Assembly: GCA_021464525.1 (NCBI GenBank)
Contig: JADRCO010000248.1
Coordinates: 1-41,135, forward strand
DNA length: 41,135 nucleotides
Direction of reading: 5' to 3'
Source: Rhizophagus sp. LPA8_4_AMF
Taxonomy: Eukaryota > Glomeromycota > Glomeromycetes > Glomerales > Glomeraceae
The notes under the pieces were generated by a model. The model did not search any database. It had not been told where the DNA came from and worked only from the letters and a program-made list of their open reading frames with translations. The position numbers and the translations under genes are program-made. Every line of letters begins with the position of its first letter. The first letter of the stretch is position 1. This document shows positions 18,719 to 31,800 of this stretch, in pieces.

Positions 18719-21700
18719 TTACATTTCATCATAATACCGCCATAGTCTTGCTCGACAATCGCCAGAGCCAGTGGCGAAAAGTTTGCCCGTTGGACTTAAA
18801 GCTACCGAAATTACTTTAAAATAACGAAACAATTTAATAATAAATACTTTCACAATCCAATACGATAAATTTAAAATATGAACCAACCTGAATTTTTATG
18901 TCCTTGTAACATAAATTGTGTTTGAGCTGTAATAGGATCCCAGAACTGTACTCCTCGATCCTTTGATCCAGATACTACCCAACGTCCATCAGGTGAAACT
19001 GCTACAGATAGTACGAAATCCTTAAATAACAAATTAAAATTAATTAACCAAGTTTCAATATAAATAAGTATCTAATAGAAAAATAAATTAAGATACCTTG
19101 TGTCCATTAAGTGTTGTTTTTGCCTGGTTCTTTTGACTACTGTTATTTCTTCCACAATGGCTCATATCCCACAATTTTAGGGTCTTATCTAAACTACCCG
19201 ATACCAATGTCTTACCATCGGGTGAGAATGCTACAGAATAAACACTATCTTTATGGCCTTCCAATCTTTCAAGAAGAATTCCTGTTCGTGTGTCCCATAC
19301 ACGCACTATTTTGTCTAATGAACCTGCAGCAACATAAAGAGCATCGGGGCTTATGGCGACACTGGTAACACCGGCATCTTTTTGACTGGGTTCATCAATT
19401 GCAAGTTTATACAGTAGTTCCCCGGATACCATATCCCATACTCTGGCTGTTTTATCACCTGACCCAGAAACAATGAAACGACCATCACGTGAAAAATCAA
19501 GTGAGTATATATCTTGTTCATGACCAGGAAATAATTTACTGATAGTTTGACTACGAATGTCCCAGATCTGTTAAAATTGATAATTAGTAATTATTGATGC
19601 TTAAAATTATTACCCCAATGCAGGGGATATAGTCAATATACTTACTCTTATTTGTTTGTCTTCGGCACCAGTTGCCAAATGTTTTCCGTCAGGACTAAAG
19701 CAAACACTTCGGATGTATAAATCTCCAGTTTTATCAACACTTGTGTCGTCCAAAACACTATTAAAAAAAAATTATATATATATAATAATTCGTTGACATA
19801 TTTGGAATAAATGAAAATTTATTTTGAAAAAAAAAAAAATAAATGTGAATTACCAAATTTTTTGACCGTTATGAACATCATAAATCTGTGCGATTCTATT
19901 ACAGCCAGTAGCAAGATATTTTCCATCGCCGCTAAATTTTACACAGCATACGACACTTAAGAAAAAAAAAATTTTATAAAATATTAGTAATTGTTAAATT
20001 TAATTCGATTTTGCAATAAGAAATTGCAATAAGAAACTCAAAACAAAAAAAAAGGCAATCTACCTATTATGATCCAACGTATGGAATAACTCGACATCAA
20101 GCACGCGTTGCACTTTGGGGTTGAAACTAAACAAATATAGTTCAAAAAGTCACGTGAGAATGAATTTACTTTTTTGTGGTCCATTTAAATAAACAATAAA
20201 TTTATAAAGTAGAAACGTACATTGCGAACCAATCGCTGCCTTCCTTTTTTAGCTGTGCGGGAACATTTTCGGGATCCATGTCGCCTAGTCCAGATTGAGC
20301 GCCACTGAGAGGACCTTGTTTAATAGGTGTACGATTACCGGGCGGTAATTGAGCGCCCATATTAGGATTGTTTTTACGTTTATTTGATTGAGGACCAGAA
20401 GATGGTGGTGCATTACCAGTAGGAGGAACTCCAGAACTTTGAGGTCCTTCGGAAATATTCTGAGGAATCTGCGATATTGAATTCATCGGCTATATAAGTC
20501 AAATTTCAAAAACAATCATATAATAAAAAAATTTGTTGGATATAATAAAAAATAAATTATAATGAAAGTAAAATTTTGATATTTATTTACCTTGGGCATC
20601 TTGCTAACAGGTTTACTACTTTGACCGACATTCATATAACCGCCTTGACTTAGTGATTGCTGACCTGGTGGACCTTGTGGTGGCATTCCGTTACTACTAT
20701 ACAAACTTGAAGGAGGTTGTTGAGAATTAGGCGGAAGTCCCATATTCGGTGGCGGACCATCTTCCATTCTCTGTCGTTTAGGTCCATGTTGCTGCTGTGA
20801 TAAAGGTGCTGGACCGCTACCATTCAAATAAGGAGATTGTGCGGAACTACCGCCAGACTGAGGAACACTTTGTGGTGGACCGTTTGGGCCGGGATAACCA
20901 CCTGGATGACCCGATTGCCCACCTGGTGGAGGTTGATCCATCATTTGAGGTGGGGCGACAAGAACCTGATTTCCGCCGCCTCCACCGCTCATGATCGCAC
21001 CAAATATATTGTTTTGACCTTGACCGATAGTTGGCGGTGGTGGTTGGGGATGTGATGGTGGTGGTGCAGCATGAGAACTAGAAGAATGATGAATTCTCTG
21101 TGGATCCATATCACGCTGAAGAGCGCGTATTTCATTATCATATCTGGCGTCATATTCAGGGCGAGTTCAAATATTTAGAATTACGGGTAGAGATTGATCG
21201 ATAATCAATTCATTAGCATAACCTGCCAAAAAAAGGGATAATTATTTACCAACAATTTCAAAATTTTTATACTCACTGAACTTTCATATTTTTCTGTGTC
21301 GCCTGTAAATCGTATAATCCTTGACGGATAAGATTAACCTCATCAGTTTGTTGCTGCACTAAAAATATTAGAGATAGTATAGATAAGCAATTTGAACCAT
21401 TTTGGACAGCGATCAAGAAATAGTGATATTTGATAAAGAAAAAATATATGTATAAATATATTCCAATCTCATGAAAATATAAAATAGACATAACAACATA
21501 TCTAGATATGTTCAAATAAACTTCTATTGTCATAATAAAAATAAAAGCATCCATGAATAAAATTTCATTAATGTAAGAAACTATTATGGTAATTGTTAAT
21601 TAATGTTTGTTGGTTGTACAGATCATCTTTAATACGTCATCACATCCGATTATAAACAGAGTTTTTTAATTTAGCGCAAAATTGATAAATCGTGCATTTT

Positions 21701-22047
21701 TAAGGTAGTCTGGTTCCGAAAAAGAGGAAGATTGTTGAAGAAAGATTACATCCTCCTTTGAAATTCTCAGAACGTAAATTAACAATATCTGATATTTAAT
21801 CTCATGAATAAATTCCATTCCAACACTTCAATCTATTGAATAAAAATATAAAGTTATGTTGATGTAATGTCTAATTTAACATTGTCTCACCTTTATGTTC
21901 AAGGTCATCACGTTGCATTTTATACATCGCAGCTTCTTGCTGAAGGTTATCAAATTCTTGTTTTAGAGCATCAATAAGCTCATTAACACGATTTGACCCA
22001 GCTCCACCACCTGGAACAAGCTGTCTATGGCTATAAATATTCGACAT
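18719..22047 (-). CDS. TUP1: Tup1-type transcriptional corepressor, 10 exons
   Basis: Exons on the minus strand: 22047-21891, 21358-21277, 21143-20591, 20489-20221, 20126-20064, 19955-19854, 19757-19646, 19567-19097, 19020-18888, 18813-18719. They give 678 residues with all phases continuous. The N-terminal Tup_N tetramerisation helix reads [10 protein letters not shown], then [20 protein letters not shown] and on to [14 protein letters not shown] Pro/Gln/Gly-rich linker spans ~110-300. [20 protein letters not shown] then opens a seven-bladed WD40 propeller with clear repeats, e.g. [59 protein letters not shown] and a last [15 protein letters not shown]. Tup1 works with Cyc8/Ssn6 in the nucleus, bridging DNA-bound repressors to histone deacetylases and Mediator. 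The intron before exon 3 has an earlier AG (21223-21222) whose use would give an immediate stop. The frame supports the later AG (21145-21144). Confidence 0.95.
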
Positions 22048-23351
22048 TTTCTCAAATTACTAGATACGTTATAAGAAGAAGCCGCCTTCTTCCACTCTTT
22101 TCTTACTGATGGAGAGTACTTTGTGTGGTAATAAAGACAAGATTAACAGAATTTAGAAAAAATAAAATAAAAAATAAAATAAAAATAAATAATCTTTAAG
22201 GTCAATAAAGATAATGTTCAAAATAAAATTAACGAGTTTTATTAATATATTAATATTTATAAGGAAACTTATGACGAATAGTTTTAAAACAAACTCGTTT
22301 GTTGTTTTAATAATTCTTAGTACTTATTTTTTAAAAAAGATTAATGGAGAGAAACCATAGATTGAGGATGGTGAAAAAAAGTAATAGCGCTGACAAATTT
22401 TCCATGCACAGGAGTACTTACTGTAGATTAACTAAATAAAATATATGTATATATATATATTTTTTTTTGTCCCGACGGAAGAACGAAGAGAGTAGCAAAT
22501 TTTAGGATCAACAACAACAAAAAGAACAGTTAAAGTTTGTTTTTCCTTTTTTCAAAAGAAGCAAGTGTGGGCAAAGGAAAGTTTTTGGGGGGTGCAAAAA
22601 GTAAAAATAAGCAAAGTAGTGGACTAAATTGAAAAAAAAATTTGATCAAAACTAGGGAACCACAGAACTCTAATGGCACAAAACGAAATTTGTTTACGTC
22701 ATTTAAACCAACTAGACTACAAAAGGAAAGATGTATAACTATTCAAATGAACACAGCAGATTGTAAAAAAAATTCCCGAGTCAGTACCGAGTAAAAAAAA
22801 ATTAGTCTTTTTTTATATTATGCAGTTTATGGAACGTTTTAAAGAAAAAAAATTTTTTTTTATTACTTCGCTGATCTGTGCTGTTTTTTGTTACTGAGTT
22901 GTTTAGACTGCATTGTTTGATATTGTTAAGTCTCCGACTGAATAAATAAGTTGATGGATATCGATAAGACATTTATTAGCACCTCTGCGTGATGCGCAAT
23001 GTCGATACTTCATTCAAACCTATTTTTATTTTATATTATACTTCAAACAAACTATTTAATTAAGCTAGTAATATATATTATGGTTAGACTCGTAAATTAA
23101 ATTTTATTTTATATTATTCTTTTTTTTTTCTTTAAAAAAAAAAAGGTGAAAAAGTGGGCAAAGGTAAATTAAGAAGTAAATCTTTGTAATACATCAATTC
23201 TAATTAGGTAGCACAAAATTGGGGTTCATTGGTTGGTCCCTCCGGCAATCAAACTTCCAAAAACAAGCTGATAACCCGAACGGAATTGTAATTTATACAT
23301 TTACATTTATGAGGTTTCATCCCTTAAAACCTTTTTGTCTTTTTTTTTTTG

Positions 23352-23384
<33 letters not shown>

Positions 23385-25502
23385 AAAACAAACAATTCAT
23401 TCTTCAAGTTTATATCCCGACAATAGTAACTAATGTAACTTCTTTATGTCATGGATGACAAAGTTGATGACGAGCATTTGAATTGTTGATGAATGAATTA
23501 TCGGAATAAAAGGAAAAAAGGGGAGAAAGAAAGAAGAAAGAAAAAAAGAAACATTCCTGAAAGTAATAAAAAGAACATTTATTGAAAGATAAAACTTTCA
23601 ATCATCGACTATTTGTTCTTATATAACTAAGATTTTTAGATTACCAAATATCTGGTGGTGTAAAATTCTCGCACATTGGCATGATTGTTTACAATAATTA
23701 TTTCCAAAATATCATATTACTATTCTCGATATAGTTTGAATGTGCCACATGGCATTGATCACATGCTATCGTAGAAGAAATAGAAGAAAAAGAATAATCT
23801 CAGGGTAAATCAGGCCACAAGCACAACCAATTATCAAACTATAATCATAGTTCTATAGTTTGCATGTAAATCAAGTGCGGAGGTAAAAAATTGACTACTG
23901 CGGCACATAGAATTAAAAATAGAATAATTGGGGTGACATAATCGTAAATAATTAGATTTATTTGGATGGATTGTTCTTTTTTTTTTTTTTAAGAGAACTT
24001 TTTTTATTTGTTTGTGTACCAAATCATCGTGTGAGTTGATGTCAATTTACTTAACCAACAAAAGTATTCGTGAGTTTTGGAATTTCAAATGATAAGGAAC
24101 AATATTTAATATTTAATGTTTATGTGTAATAATGATCCGCGGTAAAGGAAATTTAATTTATTTATGAGGAATTTCAAACTAATCTTTATTTGGTTTAGCA
24201 TAAGAAATTCTTCCGAAAATAGGTTATTTGTTCATCAATCCCATAAAAAACCTGTCATTTTGTCTTGTGAATCATTCACTCATTCTTTCTTCTTTTTAGT
24301 AGTCAAGTTTTTAAGGATGGGCTGAAGATGCTTAATCTAATTAAAATTTTTTTTCTTTTCCTTCCGAAGAGTTTTTTATCTTTCTTGTGTGACCAAAATA
24401 TCACGATCACCGAACGTCACTTTTTGTTGACGTCACATGACTGCTTTGAAATATTTCCCCCACAACTTCCCGCTATTTTCATTCAATCGGCAATTCAGCA
24501 GAAAAACCTGTTACACTTCTTGTTTATTGAAATTATTCGTAAAGGAAGATTTACTAAACTATTAAAGGGATGACTTACCCCACAGACGACATACTTTCAT
24601 AAACATCTATTAATCTAAAAAATGATTATGAATAATAAAAATAAACACATTTATTTTAAAAAAATGTAGCTAATTTTTTTTTTTTAAAAAAAAAATTAAA
24701 TTACGGAATAAGAAGTACAACAAAGCCTCAAGCACAAAATCTAAAGTATTTTTCCAAGACGACGCTCATTGCCGTAAAGCGCACATCGCACGTTTTTCTT
24801 TTAAAATAAAAAGCCATATTTCCCTATTATGATAAACATACCAATAAGCTGATCTCTTGTATATTTATCTACTAACTTTGTATAGAAATGTTTTTAAGCC
24901 TTGCCAAGCAAGTATTTATTAGCGTAATCCGAGATAAAATCTATCACAAAGCTCATGCCGGTTCAAGTTATAAATAGGCATCAATTCATGTTCATCATCA
25001 CAAGAAACTTTAATACTATGATGGTTATCAATGATCATAAAAAAAAATTTTTTTTTTTTTTGACTCAGGAATATTTTAACTCGGTTCCTTTTTTTTTACG
25101 ACTTGGGTACATAAAAAAAATTTGACTCGGTAACTTTTTATATATATATATGTACATATAAATGTGTGTAAAAAAATTTTTTTTTATTGACTGGGAATAT
25201 TGACTCGGTTCTTTTTTTTTTATACTGTTTTAATTTCTCATGTATTTATGCGGGATGTCCCTAAAATTAATTAAATTTTTTTTTTCTCAATGCCTGTAAT
25301 CTATAAGTAAACTTAACCTTTTTAGGTTTAGTTCATTCTTGTTTATTTATAAAGAATTTAATTGGTTGATGAAATTACTAATTGATAAAAAATATCGACA
25401 TCTGTTTAGAGGAAATTTTGTGTATTTTACGACATATACATAAAGTAGATCTATACATCATTAATAATTTGTAATAATATATTCACATGTGATAAAATTA
25501 CT
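22048..25502. promoter_or_regulatory. Long TUP1 upstream region, 3.45 kb, no supported gene
   Basis: This is the longest gene-free stretch in the window, lying upstream of TUP1 (-). It probably contains that gene's promoter and long 5' leader. It has a (TA)n/T run at 22440-22470, a T tract of ~33 at 23351-23383, and scattered GACTCGG words (22776-22793 inverted, 25064-25212 direct). Open frames at 23219-23458 and 24328-24573 (+) and 23834-24022 (-) have low-complexity or atypical composition, with no recognisable domain or splice partner. Confidence 0.4.
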
Positions 25503-25972
25503 TTAGGTTTTTTTGTTGAAAAAGAATTCAATGAGCTTTCGAGAAATAAATGTAATAAAATGGTCGTTTGTTAATAGAAATAATTTATCCAATAATTGTA
25601 GATCGATTGGTCGCATAAATAATAATCCACGTTCCTTATAATCAACGATGGCTCGTGTGTTACATTCATTCTTAATGGGCAATATCATCTTTTCCGAAAA
25701 GAAATCAAAAAGGTCTTCATCAAAGTGATTGTTTTCATCTTTCAAAGAGCTTTCTGATAAGAAAGGTTCCAAATCAGTTTCCAAGAAAGGATATATGGAT
25801 TCTGCGTTACACTTTGATTTTATCCGAAGGTTGTTCAATTAAAATATCCTTTTTGTTTTCCGCGTCTCTTACAATTTTTTATTATATATTAATAATTTTT
25901 TATTTATAATTTGGATTTTATAATTTGATTCTTACCATCGGTTTCTCCATTTTTACCATTTTTTAATTTCAT
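25503..25972 (-). CDS. Small hypothetical protein, two-exon model, 111 aa
   Basis: Exon 1 is 25972-25936 (ATG, MKLKNGKNGETD plus one base) with a good GTAAGA donor. Exon 2 is 25801-25503 after an acceptor ending CGCAG. The phase fits and the product is 111 residues. Exon 2 reads SIYPFLETDLEPFLSESSL, an acidic FDEDLFDFFSEK block, and DYKERGLLFMRPIDLQLLDK. Composition and codon use look coding, without the Lys/Phe bias of A/T noise. No family is recognised. A different acceptor would open another 19 codons (DAENKKDILIEQPSDKIK) before a stop, so the intron model is uncertain. It may equally be a fragment of a larger decayed gene. Confidence 0.4.
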
Positions 25973-26486
25973 TTTGTTTTATGAATATAATCGTTAATTC
26001 TTTTTAAATATAAGTATCTTATTTTCAACTCGTTCTTCTTGGATATAATAATCCTTGTTTCTTGAGATTTTCGATACAAATTGCAATTAATTTTGCGATT
26101 AAAATTGTTCCATGATTTAGTTCTTGATTGGAATCTTTTGTGGTTTCGTTTATCAATTCTTTTACATGATCCCTCATAAGTTTTATTAATTACTTTTGAA
26201 CAGGATAATGTTCTAATTTAATATGATTCATTTTTTAATATATTTCCAATTAAAACTTAAATTTATATCAAATTGAGTTTTATTTATTATTTTAATAATG
26301 ATATAATGATTGATACATTGTTATTTATATTATTAATGATATCATTACTGTACTTGATTACGAAATTCTAATAATTAATAAATTTATTTCCATTCCATCA
26401 CATAAATTATAATTTGTTCGCTAAATAAATTTAAACTGAATTAATACTCATCTTTAAAATATAAAGGATATAAAATTATAATAATT
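25973..26486. other. Intergenic, no gene seen
   Basis: About 510 bp of very AT-rich sequence between the small hypothetical gene and the 3' end of the IQM-like gene, both on the minus strand. Confidence 0.45.
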
Positions 26487-28260
26487 TTAATGTACAAGGC
26501 CATTTTGTTGATCATTATCAGGTATATGATTTTCTGTCATATTATTGTCGCTTGGCATAATTCGTCGCATCCAATCTTTAATAGATTCCTTGCAAGCACT
26601 AATAGCTTCTGTCACATTTTTTTTGAAAATAGTAACGTGGCGATCCATAAAATCAATCTTTTGATTAATTGTATTGCTAGCATCTCGCATAAGTTCATCA
26701 TAAACCATACTAAACATTGCTAAACGTTTAAATTTGTATTTGGCCATTAATCTCTTCTCAAGATTTTCATTTGGATAGGTTACTTTTACGTCACTAATAT
26801 CAATTCCCTCGTCGACTAATCGTTCGATAAGTGCTTTGAAATGATGTTGAGCTGGCTTATAATGTCCACTATTTGGATTAATTTCAAGTAGTTTACCTTC
26901 TCGAACCTTAATACCTCCGGCTGCACGAATTGCCCCTCCCGCAAGAAATGATGAATGATGAAAATGACCTTTAATTTTTTGGCCTACATAAAATTTTCCA
27001 CTACAGTCTGTGACATAAATCCATTTTTCACGTCTAGGCCCAATTTCGGTACTTTCCCGTCGTGTCGGTCCAGTTGAATGTGGGTCTTCAATTTCTTCAT
27101 TTAAACTTCCTTGAGAACTAGGTGCGGGTGATAACGAACGAGGTTCGGTTGTATTTGGTATAGATAAATTTTGTGTACCATCTGCTGGGGCTACGGGATC
27201 AGGATTCGGTGGATTGGTATGTACTGGCTTCCCGCTTTGTGCATAGATGAGCGATCCATCCTTAAAAGTTACTTCGTGTTCTGCACGTTCTTTTGATGTA
27301 AGATACTTTACTAGTTGACTGTCCAATAATTTACGTGGTCTAGCTTCCAAATCCAAAGTTTTACCTGAACCATTATCTAACCATTCGAAAAAATTTTCTG
27401 GTGTCGATGTCTCGAGCCAGTAATCATGGTAAACCTAAATATTGATTATATTAATATTTTAATATATTTTAATTAATTTTTTTTTAAAAAAAATATTTAA
27501 ATAAAATTTCATTAATAAAAATTATTAATAAACGAACCTTTAGGTTTGATCCATATCGATGCTTCACATCACATATCTCTAACCAATGTTCTGTGTCCAA
27601 AATGAGCCAAAGGTGATTCTTGACAGAACTAGACCCCTTGACAATCAGATAGTAAAAAGAAAAGGACATAGATATTGAATAAACTTTTGACACTAATCAA
27701 AAAAACCACATTGATGGTCAAAATTTTACATCATAATTCCTGTGTCAGCACGTTTTATAAGAACAATAAAAAAAACAGTAAAGTTCAACAAGTACTTTTG
27801 CAATACGTTCTACTACGGTCATAGCAAGTTCAAATCTTTGAGTAGTGCTTGGAGGTTCTTCAAGTAATTCTTTACGACGTAAATGTTCTTCTACGGCATT
27901 AAGTAGTTCTTCCCATTGAGACCAGACAGGGCAAGTTTGCCCAGGCAAATGAAGACATGCACTACCGCTTTTGATAATCATGTCTCTGGAATTGGCAGAC
28001 AAGATTTTTCCCTCTTCTTCCCGCGTTTTACTAATTTAAAGATATTGTAAACCAGTTTCAGCTTAAATTCGTTAATTTTATTGTTAACATTCGAGTATGC
28101 AATTTAACTACCGGTGGTATCGCCAAGCATTAGCTATTTTCGTTGCCGATTGTTCTAATTGCTCCGCAGATTCGTCATTCTTAACATGTTCTTCGGAAGT
28201 TGATTGTTTATTGGAAGTACTTGATTCTTCGTTCCCTGTTTTAGCTGGAATGTCACTCAT
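26487..28260 (-). CDS. IQM-like calmodulin-binding family protein, 4 exons
   Basis: Exons 28260-28112, 28030-27796, 27636-27538 and 27434-26487 give 476 residues, phase-consistent. A second donor at 27790 would add two codons to exon 2. Near residues 39-56 is a degenerate IQ-type helix (SATKIANAWRYHRKTREEE), split by intron 1. The conserved core then matches the plant IQM family closely: HWLEICDVKHRYGSNLK and VYHDYWLETSTPENFFEWLD. After these come RKLLDSQLVKYLTSKERAEHEV and, after a Pro/Ser-rich insertion (~236-306), WIYVTDCSGKFYVGQKIKGHFHHSSFLAGGAIRAAG (two blocks) and NPNSGHYKPAQHHF. Plant IQM proteins bind calmodulin without calcium through the IQ motif. Fungal relatives are annotated but little studied. 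The C-terminal ~110 residues are helical with no recognised domain. The gene is divergent from MON2 across 548 bp. Confidence 0.85.
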
Positions 28261-28808
28261 GACTAATTTTTCAAAAATAAAATAACTATGAAAAATCTGA
28301 GAAATCCACTATCATGGGAGCTTTGATAAGCTTTAATTTTTTGTACGACGTGTCATCGATCTAATAATCCCACAATTCCACATTTATAAAACTAATTCTA
28401 ACATCAATTTCATCAATTTCCTAAAAGTTTCACTTTACATATTTAACCTTATTATCTTAACATTTTTATATAACAAAAAAAGATTGTCCTTGTAGGTCAA
28501 TATTGTTAATAATCTTTTAATATAGGTTCAATATATTTTAATATACTCCTCCAGATTTATCTAGATTCTTGGTACTAATTACCCCACGGATTACGAACTA
28601 AATTTTGAGCCGTTAGACAACATGAGTCGCACGGTATGATTGGTTGGATAGACATTTGTTGAGATCATATCTAACGAAATTTTTTAAGAAATTTTTCGCT
28701 TAGATTTGTAAATTATTTTTTTAAAATTTTATAGATCAGAAGGCTGCTGATGGTCCAATTTATACCGTTGTCTTTGTAGATATTATAAATTGGCAAACAT
28801 TTTAAAAA
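28261..28808. promoter_or_regulatory. Divergent promoter between the IQM-like gene and MON2
   Basis: 548 bp separate the two start codons, so both promoters are here. The MON2-proximal part contains GAGTCGCACGG (28624-28634) and the most GC-rich bases of the interval. No TATA box is clear. Confidence 0.5.
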
Positions 28809-31800
28809 ATGAGTGGACTTATAGCTTCTTTAAACGCCGAACTCTTACAGCTTTCAAATGAAGCTCGGAGGAAACACCCAGAAATTAAAGAGGTAATTTA
28901 CACCATCGCCTTTTACGACATCAAAATATGTTCCTTATTATTTTTAATAGTTTAATCTTTCTGTTTTGTCATTATTATAAAATATATGATTATATATAAT
29001 ATATTACTTTGCTAAGCCTTCCTTAATTTTGCTGCGGGTCATACTTTTTGGTTTTTTTATTTATAATAATAATTACAATTATTTATTTATGAGTATAGGC
29101 AGCCGAGAGATCCATTATAATTTTAAGAACACACAAAGAGCGACCTGGAATGAATATATCGCAAGGTAAACTCGATATATCGATAAAATATTGATATTTA
29201 TACTTTATTAATATAATATCTAACATTATTCAATTTTATTAAGAACTTGCAAAAAACAATGATTTCCTGCGTCCGTTTATTCTTGCATGTGAAACAAAAC
29301 ATGTCAAATTGATAACAATTTCTATAGGTTGCTTACAAAGACTTATATCGCACCACGCGGTTCCTGAGGTAAGTTCAACGTGATAATATATCATATAATC
29401 ACTTACTCGATCTATCATTATTTAAAATGTTATGTTTAATTAGTCTTCTGCGAGAACCGTTCTTAAAACCCTGAATGACATTATGTCACAAGGTGTAGAC
29501 ATTCAACTTAAAATTCTTCAAACAGTGCCACCTTTGTTAAGTAATTATCAAACTTTACATGGCGATTTATTAGCGGAGGTAATCCGATTTTAAGGTTAAT
29601 TTAAAAAAAAAAATTTAAAAAGAATATTTATAAATATTATTTGTTCTAGGCGTTGTTAATATGTTTTCGACTTCAAGATTCAAAGATTGTAGTAGTAAAT
29701 AATACAGCTGCAGCAACCTTGCGCCAGTTAGTAATTAACATATTTGATAAAGTTCAAGAGGAGGACAGAATCAATGATAAAGATGGTATTTTATTTTAAT
29801 ATGTGCCTATTTTTTTTTTTTTTTTGGGAAAAAAAATAGGACTATTAAAGTACTTAATTTTTTATCCAAGGGTCAATAAAACCTACCTCTACCGCTGTTT
29901 CAGTTCATGGGGAAGGCGTAATAGCACTTCGTCCTTGTGCAAGGGATGCATATTATCTTTTTCAAGATTTGTGTTTATTAACTAATGGCGAAAATCCCGT
30001 GTATCTTAAACTACATAATTTATCAAGAACATTTGGATTAGAATTAATAGAGTCAATATTAACAAATCATTATAGATTATTTAAAACGGTTTGTACCATA
30101 TGGCTATAATCGCATGTTCTTTAACGTTATCGTTTTAATTTTCATTTTCATACGTTATTATAGCACCCAGAGTTTTGTTCCCTACTGCGAGAACGTGTGT
30201 GTCCTTTAATTATTAAAACTTTCTCTGATAAATTTGATTTTCCTACCACCATGAGATTAATGAGAGTGGTTCACATTTTATTGAAACAATTTAATGAAAT
30301 TCTGGTAAATGTTTATTTATTCATATTTAGATTTACTTTTGTCCTAAGTTATTGGATAGATAGAGTAATTGAATTTTATTGTTGAATTATGCGTTTAAGA
30401 GTTATTGTTACTCTTTTATTATATTATGGTGATTTAACCCATGAAATTAGGTAATGGAATGCGAAATATTCTTAAATATGTTTATCAAAATTCTCGAGCC
30501 CGATAATCCATTGTGGCAACGTGTTATATCAATGGAAATATTTCATAGTATATGCGATGATCAAGCACTCTTGCGTTCTATTTACCGCTTGTATGATAAG
30601 CAAGGTCATTCAACGAATGTATTTCGTGAAATGATTAATGCTCTTGGAAAATTGGCGGCCGAAAAACCACAATTATTGGGCGTTGGAAGTCATTCATTAA
30701 TTGGACATTTACATCAAGGGAGAGAGAGTTTAGAATTATCTGGAATGGCTGGTGTAATTGGAGGTTCAGGACAGACTGATGTACCTGGATTAACAACATC
30801 AACTTCGGTGATGAAGGTAAAATGGTATGTACAATTTAATTTAAATATTATCGAAATTTGATTATGCTTATAATTTTACAATTCATTCTTTTTGAAGTGT
30901 CGATCAATTAGATAAAGTTGATCCACCACAGATCCCGGAAACATATATATATTATCTTGCTCTTGTTTGTCTTAATTCAGTAGCTGATGGTTTGCATAAT
31001 TTTGTTTTGAGTATTTTCTCCGGATTAATTCATAAACAACAAAACGAGAAAGCATCATCACCTCCACAGTCACCTCAATCTCCCACATGTAATCAATCTA
31101 CATCTTTTAGTACTACCACATTGCAACAATTAGAATCACATCCACTTTACAAGGATATACTGATTGTTACAGATATGGCTAATACTGCCTGGCCAGGATT
31201 GCTTGCAGCACAATCATTCTTTCTTACGGCAAATCTAGATGAGGAGTTATTTCAAGGGGTTTTAAGGGCCTACCAAAATTTTACAATTGTATGTGGTGTT
31301 CTTCAATTGACTACACCTCGTGATGCTTTTTTGACAAGTTTATGTAAAGGAGCCGTTCCTCCTAGTTTAATTGCTGCTTCACTTGCAGAAAGTAAAGCAA
31401 CTCATAGTGGTGGTAGTTCAAGTAGTACGGGAAGTGAAACCGCTCAAGGTGTTACATTATCAGATGGGAATTTATCTTGCTTAAAAATATTATTAAATAT
31501 TGCACAGTATCTTGGAGGGGTTTTGGGTGATTCTTGGTATTTGGTGCTAGAAACTCTTCAATTAGCAGATTTTATACTCTTCCCTAAACATGCTAGAGGT
31601 GGTTCAAGAGGTTCACGTAGAATAGGATCGCAAAATCCTGCATCTAATTCTGTAACTTCGTTACCCACTGCAGGAAGTTCTTCACAAATATCTTCTAATC
31701 CACCAAGCATAAAAAGAACTTATTCATCCAGTAAAGGAAATATCATTCCTTCATCACCGAAACATGGTTCATTTAATCAGACTAATTTAACATCATCTCA

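Noticed and set aside
19111-19368. Plus-strand open frame inside TUP1
   Set aside because: Antisense to a WD40 exon whose frame is clearly the real one.
20797-21055. Plus-strand open frames opposite the TUP1 linker
   Set aside because: They arise from the Pro/Gly/Gln-rich linker codons read backwards. No independent evidence.
23219-23458. Plus-strand open frame with a long Phe run
   Set aside because: The Phe run is the poly-T tract at 23351-23383. The rest has no recognisable domain.
24328-24573. Plus-strand open frame of 81 codons (MLNLIKIFFLFLPKSF)
   Set aside because: The hydrophobic start looks like a signal peptide, but it is A/T-driven composition, with no homology recognised and no splice partner.
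28261-28808. Possible co-regulation module of the IQM-like gene and MON2
   Set aside because: They share a divergent promoter region, but nothing in the sequence shows common control and the functions are not obviously linked.
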